Shown: piece by piece, positions 1-5,849 of the stretch
Position numbering within the stretch: position 1 is the first letter of the stretch
How the letters are laid out: each line of letters begins with the position of its first letter
NCBI GenBank assembly: GCA_020253595.1
Contig: JADCBH010000243.1
Coordinates: 1 to 5,849 of the forward strand
Source: Brevundimonas sp.
GTDB taxonomy: Bacteria > Pseudomonadota > Alphaproteobacteria > Caulobacterales > Caulobacteraceae
Length of the DNA: 5,849 bases
Direction of reading: 5' to 3'
Made by a program: the position numbers and the translations under genes
Notes under the pieces: generated by a model
Database searches by the model: none
The model's input: the letters and a program-made list of their open reading frames with translations, nothing else
Told to the model about the DNA's origin: nothing

Positions 1-47
1 ACGAGCGTCAGCGTTGACAGCACGGCAATGGCAGCGGCGATTTTCAT
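1..47 (-). CDS. N-terminus of an exported or membrane protein (partial, runs off window)
   Basis: Read on the minus strand, an ATG at 47-45 opens a frame that continues to the window edge and gives MKIAAAIAVLSTLTLV (the last codon is incomplete). A lysine followed by an unbroken Ala/Ile/Leu/Val stretch is the form of an export signal or a lipoprotein signal. The cleavage site lies outside the window, so lipoprotein and periplasmic protein cannot be told apart. A strong Shine-Dalgarno sequence (GAGGGG) sits six bases before the ATG, which is the main reason to accept so short a fragment. No promoter was identified. The product is not recognised. Confidence 0.6.
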   Translation of the reverse strand, partial: MKIAAAIAVLSTLTL

Positions 48-95
48 GGCGATCCCCTCAGCTTTCGGCATCTACCATGAGGGCAAACCCACCCA

Positions 96-244
96 CGCTC
101 AAGCCGCGAGCGTCCCCAAGGCGAGGCGTTGGCGCAACAACCGGGCGCTCAAACAGCGAGGCTCCGCGAGCCGAGCGTTAGCGCAACTGGCAAGCGCTCA
201 AGCAGCGACCGACCGCGTCGCGAGCGATAGCGCAAAAAAGACGG
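96..244. repeat. Three degenerate tandem copies of a ~50-bp hairpin-forming unit
   Basis: Copies lie at about 96-145, 146-194 and 195-244. Each begins CGCTCAA and carries GCGA 12 to 14 bases in. Each has a variable middle, then GAGCG or GAGGCG, and ends at GCGCAA. Copies 2 and 3 can each form an outer stem GCGCT/AGCGC (145-149 with 180-184; 194-198 with 229-233) enclosing an inner stem with a CGC loop: GGCTC/GAGCC at 160-172 and CGAC/GTCG at 210-220. The inner stems sit at the same offset but differ in sequence, with matched changes on both sides. Copy 1 is more diverged: CGCT/GGCG outside (96-99 with 131-134) and CGTC/GGCG inside (111-114 with 120-123), each with one G-U pair. No credible coding frame explains the block. 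It lies just past the 3' end of the tRNA gene. Function is unknown. Confidence 0.7.
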
Positions 245-256
245 AAGCGAGGCGGA

Positions 257-333
257 TGGTACGTCCTCTCGGGCTCGAACCGAGGACCCTCTGATTAAAA
301 GTCAGATGCTCTAACCAACTGAGCTAAGGACGC
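257..333 (-). tRNA. tRNA-Lys (anticodon UUU)
   Basis: The minus strand folds as a complete 77-nt cloverleaf. The acceptor 5' strand GCGTCCT (333-327) pairs with AGGACGT (267-261). TA at positions 8-9 is followed by a GCTC/GAGC D arm with an AGTTGGTTA loop. The anticodon stem TCTGA/TCAGA carries a CTTTTAA loop with anticodon TTT at 299-297. The T arm CTCGG/CCGAG carries a TTCGAGC loop. Discriminator A is at 260 and an encoded CCA at 259-257. The first acceptor pair is G1-U72, a wobble. The anticodon reads lysine AAA and AAG codons. A run of six T follows 17 bases after CCA on the transcribed strand (239-234), but no good stem precedes it, so no terminator is called. No clear promoter was found in 334-390. 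Confidence 0.97.
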
Positions 334-396
334 ACATCGCAGCCGCAAAGACGGACAGGCCGTTTCGCGGTTGCGCCTTCTGGTTCATGAGAGGCG

Positions 397-412
397 CCCG
401 GTCAAGACCGGG
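397..412. repeat. Perfect inverted repeat in the racemase leader
   Basis: CCCGGT-CAAG-ACCGGG forms a six-bp GC-rich stem with a four-base loop. It ends five bases before the AAAAGGA ribosome-binding sequence of the downstream gene. It lies between the divergent tRNA and racemase genes and could be an operator or an mRNA leader hairpin. No T tract follows on either strand, so it does not look like an intrinsic terminator. Confidence 0.6.
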
Positions 413-432
413 ACAGAAAAGGACAGGCGTGC

Positions 433-1499
433 ATGAAGCCTCTGACGGGGGTCCGCATCATCGAGTTCGACGGCCTGGGGCCCGTCACCTTCGCCGGCAT
501 GGTGCTGGCCGATCTGGGGGCCGAGGTGCTGCGTCTGACCCGCGCAGACGGGGCCTCCGCCTTCGGCGACGTCGGTGGAGCGGTGCTGCATCGCGGCCGT
601 AGCGCCGTTCCGGTCGACCTGAAGTCGCCGGACGACCGCGCGGTCGTACTGGACCTGATCGCCCGTGCTGATGCCGTGATCGAAGGCTTCCGGCCCGGCG
701 TCATGGAACGTCTCGGTCTCGGACCCGATGTCTGCGCCGCGGCGAACCCCCGCCTGGTCTTCGGCCGTGTGACCGGCTGGGGCCAGACCGGCCCCCTCGC
801 AGACACGGTCGGGCACGACATCAACTACATCGCCCTGACCGGAGCGCTGCATGCGATGGGAGAGCCGGACCGTCCGCCCCGCCCGCCGCTGAACCTCGTC
901 GGCGATTACGGCGCCGGCGCCATGCTGCTTGTTACCGGCGTGCTCGCGGCCATCATCGAGGCGCGTCAGACCGGACAGGGCCGTGTCGTCGACGCCGCCA
1001 TGACCGATGGGACATCGCTTCTGTCCAGCCTGTTCCACGCGCTTTCGGCCAGCGGCCTCTGGTCAGCCGAGCGAGGTACCAATCTTCTGGACGGCAGCGC
1101 GCCCTTCTATCGCTGCTACGCCTGCGCGGATGGCCGCTTCGTCGCGGTCGGCGCCCTGGAGCCTCGTTTCTACGCGGCCCTACTTCACGGTCTGGGAATC
1201 GATCCAGCCGAAGCGCCACAGTTTCCACCCAGCGGCTGGCCCGCGCTCCACGCCCGCTTCGGGGACGTCTTCGGGACACGCAGCCGCGACGACTGGGCAG
1301 CGCATTTCGACGGTACGGAGGCCTGCGTGACGCCGGTCCTGACCTTTGCGGAGGCGGCCAGCCATCCGCACAACGTCAGCCGGTCCACCCTGGTCGGTGA
1401 CCCTGTCCAGCCATCGCCCGCGCCCCGGTTCGACAACACCGTCATTGCGCCTCAGCCAGGCACGGCCCTCGACCTGTCCTCGGCTGTCGCGCGCTGGAC

Positions 1500-1503
<4 letters not shown>
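433..1503 (+). CDS. alpha-methylacyl-CoA racemase (CaiB/BaiF CoA-transferase family III)
   Basis: The 356-residue product is full length for the family (about 360). By family it interconverts (R)- and (S)-2-methylacyl-CoA esters in the cytosol, supporting breakdown of branched-chain or sterol-type acyl chains. The N-terminal family signature is clear: PLTGVRIIEF at residues 3-12 and LADLGAEVLRL at 25-35. DLKSP is at 62-66, VIEGFRPGVMERLGL at 82-96 and GWGQTGPLA at 115-123. The residues known as catalytic in the Mycobacterium tuberculosis enzyme MCR (His126, Asp156, Glu241) align with His128 in GHDINY, Asp158 in VGDYG and Glu243 in ALEP. This supports racemase rather than a CoA-transferase, whose catalytic aspartate lies elsewhere. 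The ATG is preceded by AAAAGGA (417-423) with nine bases of spacing. The gene appears monocistronic; its stop overlaps the convergent kinase gene. The natural substrate cannot be read from sequence. Confidence 0.94.
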
Positions 1504-3245
<1,742 letters not shown>

Positions 3246-3311
3246 GCCCTCTCCCATTCGTCGAACAGTGGCATCAAGAAGCAAAGGAAGCGTTGAGGGT
3301 GCCCCGGCCCC

Positions 3312-3340
3312 GTGACGCGCCCGCACGGGCAAGCTATGGA
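3312..3340 (+). promoter_or_regulatory. Candidate housekeeping-type promoter for the lipoprotein gene, with palindromic spacer
   Basis: GTGACGC (3312-3318) matches six of seven positions of the Caulobacter housekeeping -35 consensus TTGACGS. Fourteen bases later GCTATGGA (3333-3340) matches the GCTA core of the -10 consensus GCTANAWC, though the last three positions do not fit. Spacing is in the accepted 10-14 range. The predicted start would leave a leader of about 45 bases before the ATG at 3393. The spacer holds a perfect inverted repeat, GCCCG-CA-CGGGC (3319-3330), a possible repressor site. This is a pattern match only. Confidence 0.4.
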
Positions 3341-3392
3341 ACAGGTATCCAGGCGGCCCGTTGCTGCCGAGAGACAAAGGGGAAGAGGTTCC

Positions 3393-3653
3393 ATGAAGCG
3401 TCTGGTTTTGCTCACAGGTTCGGTCTTGGCCTTTGGCCTTTCCGGCTGCGAGGAGCCGGTCTCGCGCGAGGCGGAACTGCCGCCCCCGGTCGAGGCACAG
3501 ATGGCCGAGGCGGCGGAGGACGCCGCCGCCCCTGCTGCGGACACGACCGCGCCGACCGACCAACCGCCTTCGCTCGACAACAGCCAGTTGCCACCGGCAA
3601 ATCCTTCATCGGCAGAATCGGTCCAGCCTCAGAGTGAGACGCTTTTCTACTAG
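3393..3653 (+). CDS. small Pro/Ala-rich lipoprotein of unknown function
   Basis: The 86-residue product begins MKRLVLLTGSVLAFGLSGC, a lipoprotein signal with lipobox LSGC and the lipidated cysteine at residue 19. Glu at +2 is compatible with sorting to the outer membrane. The rest (20-80) is low-complexity, rich in Ala, Pro, Glu, Ser and Gln, and probably unstructured. It ends in a distinct hydrophobic tip, SETLFY. Cys19 is its only cysteine. The start is supported by AAGGGGAAGAGG (3377-3388) just upstream; a longer frame from a GTG at 3312 would begin in the candidate promoter and bury the signal sequence. It lies 88 bases upstream of tamA on the same strand, so it may share that transcript. 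I do not recognise the family. Its form suggests a lipid-anchored tether presenting a short C-terminal peptide, which is inference. Confidence 0.85.
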   Translation: MKRLVLLTGSVLAFGLSGCEEPVSREAELPPPVEAQMAEAAEDAAAPAADTTAPTDQPPSLDNSQLPPANPSSAESVQPQSETLFY

Positions 3654-3672
3654 GCGGCGCCACACGGCTGTC

Positions 3673-3696
3673 GCGTTTGGCTGGTTGCGGAAACGC
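3673..3696 (+). repeat. Inverted repeat between the lipoprotein gene and tamA
   Basis: GCGTTT (3673-3678) and AAACGC (3691-3696) are perfect complements separated by a 12-base loop. A further ACG/CGT pairing (3664-3666 with 3697-3699) could extend the fold across a bulge. No U tract follows, so it is more likely a leader or processing hairpin than a terminator, and readthrough into tamA is plausible. It may also be chance. Confidence 0.4.
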
Positions 3697-3741
3697 CGTC
3701 TCGGCCGCCCGCCGAATCCTGTCTGACCTGAGGATCCGCGA

Positions 3742-5541
3742 TTGCCCTTTGCCCGCCTTCAACTGAGCATCATCGTGGGGGCGGCTATCTGCGCCAGCCT
3801 CTGGGTGGGCCCAGCCGAAGCGGACCCCAGGGCGCAGATTCGTGGAAACCTCCCGGACGACCTCCGGATACAGCTGCGCCAGGCCATCGGTGAGGTCGAC
3901 GGACCGCCCACGAACCGCTTCGAGGCCCGTCGCCGCGCGCGCGCTGCGTTGGAGTCCGCCGAGGCCCTGCTTCGCTCCGAGGGCTATTATCAGCCGCTGC
4001 TTGAGGACATCGTCGAGGGTGAAGACGCGCCCATCGCCATCGTCTCGATCGAACCTGGCCGCCGCTTCACCCTTGCCGAACCGACGATCCAGTGGACCTC
4101 GCCAGAGCCTCAAGCGGATGTCATCCAGACGGCGCGGTCTAGACTGAACCTCGAACCCGGTGCGCCCGGGCGTGCGGCTGACGTCATTGCTGCTGAAGGG
4201 CGGATTGTCGCCAGCCTTTCGGAACAGGGATATCCGGACGCGGAGGTCCAGCCTCGCCGGGTCGTGGTCGATCACGCTGCCTTTGTGGTTGCCCCGACCT
4301 ATCGCATCGCTTCCGGTCCCCTCGTGCGCCTGGACGGCGTCCAGGTCGAAACCGCCGGCCCTACGAACCCGGCCTGGGTCGCGGCCCTCGCACCTTGGCG
4401 GGAGGGAGATCGCTACGATCCGGAGCAGGTGGCTGAGCTGGAGCGCCGTCTGCTGGAAACGGGCGTCTATGACGGTGTCAATGTGTCTCTGACGCCTGCG
4501 GATCAGGCGCAGGTCGACGGGAATCGCCCTGTGGTCGTGACCCTGACCGATCGTCCCCGGCGTATCGTTGAGGCAGGGGCCACCTTCTCCACAGCGGACG
4601 GCTCTGGGATCGAGGGCCTCTGGACCTACTACAACCGTTTCGGGCGGGCGGACACCTTGCGATTTCAGGCGCGCATCGCCGACATCGACAGCCGGATCGG
4701 TGCGGATCTGACCTTGCCGCACTGGCGCCAGCCCGGTCAGCTTCTCGCCCTGTCGGCCGCGGTCGTGAACGAAGACACCGACGCTTACATACGGACTGCC
4801 GGCGTGTTCTCGGCCGACATCCGCCAAAGGATCGGCAAGACCTCTTGGGTCAGTTACGGCCTCGGCGTGGATGCAGGCAAATACGACGAAAACCGCTTCG
4901 ATCCCGTCACCCAGCTTCCGCTTTCGATTACCCGCGATCTTGCGATTCTGACGGGTCGAGGCTCGGCCTATCTGGACCAGTCGGACGATCCGTTGAACCC
5001 GACGACCGGCTGGCGAGCGACGTTGAATGTGCAGCCGACGGCCGTGACCGGCGAAGACAGTCTGCTGTTCCTGCGCGCGGAAGCCCAGCTTACCGGCTAC
5101 ATCCCGCTCCGGGATGACGCCAGGACTGTCGCCGCCGGCCGGGTACGTCTTGGCTCCATCATCGGCGGCGACGAGCTGACCATTCCGTCGGACCGCCTCT
5201 TCTATTCGGGCGGCGGCGGATCGGTTCGGGGTTACGAGTACCAGGGCGTCGCACCCAGACTGCCCGACAATACGCCTCGCGGTGGGCTCTCGCTCTTTGA
5301 GGTGTCGGCCGAGGTGCGTCATGACCTGGGCCGCAACTTCGGCGCGGTGGCGTTCGTGGACGCCGGGGCAGTCGGATTTCAGGAGACGCCGGACTTCTCG
5401 AACCTGCGCTACGCCGTCGGCTTTGGCGCTCGCTACAACCTGTCTTTCGGCCCGATCCGCGCCGACATTGCCTTTCCCCTGAACAGGCGCGAAGGCGACG
5501 CCAGCTTCCAGATCTACGTCAGCATCGGCCAGGCCTTTTGA
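3742..5541 (+). CDS. tamA: TamA, outer-membrane component of the translocation and assembly module (Omp85 family)
   Basis: The 599-residue product is close in length to other TamA proteins. TamA inserts in the outer membrane, helps assemble some outer-membrane and autotransporter proteins, and acts with TamB, which is also implicated in lipid transport to the outer membrane. Residues 1-27 are a signal peptide ending AEA before Asp28. Three POTRA-like repeats follow (about 30-105, 107-180 and 190-270), with elements such as SEGYY (79-83) and EQGYPDAEV (161-169). The Omp85 barrel runs from about 275 to the end. The conserved loop motif VRGYEYQG is at 495-502 and the chain ends in Phe599, typical of outer-membrane barrels. 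The start is TTG at 3742, with AGGA at 3731-3734; an in-frame stop lies at 3724-3726 and no in-frame ATG exists anywhere in the gene. The mature protein has no Met and no Cys. The last codons overlap the tamB start. BamA is excluded because it has five POTRA domains and is longer. Confidence 0.95.
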   Translation: MPFARLQLSIIVGAAICASLWVGPAEADPRAQIRGNLPDDLRIQLRQAIGEVDGPPTNRFEARRRARAALESAEALLRSEGYYQPLLEDIVEGEDAPIAIVSIEPGRRFTLAEPTIQWTSPEPQADVIQTARSRLNLEPGAPGRAADVIAAEGRIVASLSEQGYPDAEVQPRRVVVDHAAFVVAPTYRIASGPLVRLDGVQVETAGPTNPAWVAALAPWREGDRYDPEQVAELERRLLETGVYDGVNVSLTPADQAQVDGNRPVVVTLTDRPRRIVEAGATFSTADGSGIEGLWTYYNRFGRADTLRFQARIADIDSRIGADLTLPHWRQPGQLLALSAAVVNEDTDAYIRTAGVFSADIRQRIGKTSWVSYGLGVDAGKYDENRFDPVTQLPLSITRDLAILTGRGSAYLDQSDDPLNPTTGWRATLNVQPTAVTGEDSLLFLRAEAQLTGYIPLRDDARTVAAGRVRLGSIIGGDELTIPSDRLFYSGGGGSVRGYEYQGVAPRLPDNTPRGGLSLFEVSAEVRHDLGRNFGAVAFVDAGAVGFQETPDFSNLRYAVGFGARYNLSFGPIRADIAFPLNRREGDASFQIYVSIGQAF

Positions 5542-5849
5542 CAGAAGCGCCCGACACGCCCGAGACCCCGGCAACCGTCGAGAAGCGCCGGCGCACGCGG
5601 CTCCAAATGGTCGCCATCTTCGGCGGCTTGGCTGTCGCGGGCCTTCTCGCGCTTGCCCTGATCCTGGCGCTCGGCGGGCGCATGTATCTGCTTTCCGGCC
5701 CCGGTCGCGACCTCGTCACCAGCTTCGTGGCAGGTCAGAAAATCGGACGCTATGGCCGGATCAATGTCGAGGGCCTGAGCGGCGATCTGTTTGACGACTT
5801 CACCATCGGGCGGGTCACGGTCACGGACGCTCAAGGCGTCTGGCTGGAG
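5538..5849 (+). CDS. tamB: TamB, inner-membrane-anchored component of the translocation and assembly module (partial, 3' end outside window)
   Basis: The first 104 codons are visible. A short cytoplasmic segment with KRRRTR at residues 16-21 precedes a membrane anchor (about 24-46), then the periplasmic part begins. The stretch GRINVEGLSGDLFDDF with FTIGRVTVTDAQGVWLE is the characteristic TamB N-terminus. TamB spans the periplasm as a long beta-rich protein and pairs with TamA. The start is TTG at 5538, overlapping the tamA stop as TTGA. The alternative ATG at 5607 would drop the basic residues that orient the anchor, so TTG is preferred. Its Shine-Dalgarno is weak (CAGG, about four bases upstream), in keeping with coupling to tamA translation. 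DUF490 (the TamB C-terminal domain) would lie beyond the window. Confidence 0.93.
   Translation, partial: MTEAPDTPETPATVEKRRRTRLQMVAIFGGLAVAGLLALALILALGGRMYLLSGPGRDLVTSFVAGQKIGRYGRINVEGLSGDLFDDFTIGRVTVTDAQGVWLE

Noticed and set aside
234..256. Intrinsic terminator after the tRNA
   Set aside because: There is a run of six T on the transcribed strand, but the preceding bases give at most a four-bp stem that would need the tRNA acceptor strand.
28..294. 88-residue plus-strand open frame over the repeat block
   Set aside because: It runs into the tRNA-Lys gene, has no ribosome-binding sequence, and its Ala/Arg/Ser-rich translation follows from the repeats.
1..333. Genomic island or phage attachment site at the tRNA 3' end
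   Set aside because: No integrase fragment and no duplicated tRNA 3' segment are visible in the window.
3246..3563. Upstream extension of the kinase frame to 3563
   Set aside because: The added 106 residues are Arg/Gly-rich, overlap the divergent lipoprotein gene and its leader, and lack a start signal; GGGAGAGGG supports 3245.
3412..5574. 720-residue minus-strand open frame opposite tamA
   Set aside because: Long antisense frames are common in high-GC coding DNA. Its translation has no recognisable domain, while the opposite strand encodes a clear TamA.

Overview
The window is a high-GC stretch from a Gram-negative bacterium, most likely an alphaproteobacterium of the Caulobacterales (Brevundimonas- or Caulobacter-like). 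This rests on the overall protein character, a TamA/TamB outer-membrane assembly pair, a candidate Caulobacter-type housekeeping promoter (GTGACGC-N14-GCTA) and frequent orphan hybrid kinases in that group. Genus is inference; no marker gene is present.

Layout. Positions 1-47 hold the first 15 codons of a minus-strand gene that starts with a signal-peptide-like sequence and leaves the window. Positions 96-244 are non-coding and hold three degenerate tandem copies of a ~50-bp unit that can fold into a two-level hairpin, with compensatory changes between copies. A minus-strand tRNA-Lys(UUU) with encoded CCA lies at 257-333. A plus-strand alpha-methylacyl-CoA racemase gene (433-1503) follows. 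It converges on a minus-strand membrane-bound hybrid histidine kinase gene (1500-3245), and the two stop codons share one CTAG. A 147-bp divergent spacer then separates the kinase from a plus-strand run: a small 86-residue lipoprotein (3393-3653), tamA (TTG start, 3742-5541) and the 5' part of tamB (TTG start overlapping the tamA stop, 5538 to the window end).

How the genes work together. TamA and TamB form the translocation and assembly module: TamA is the outer-membrane barrel with POTRA domains, and TamB is the inner-membrane-anchored, periplasm-spanning partner. The overlapping TTGA junction suggests translational coupling. The small lipoprotein directly upstream is on the same strand and could share their transcript; whether it works with them is unknown. 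The racemase belongs to branched-chain acyl-CoA metabolism and the kinase to signal transduction. Neither has an evident functional tie to the tam genes.

The window is mostly ordinary chromosomal sequence. The most interesting unexplained signals are the covarying triple repeat next to the tRNA, the small lipoprotein beside tamA, and a TamA whose mature part has no methionine or cysteine.
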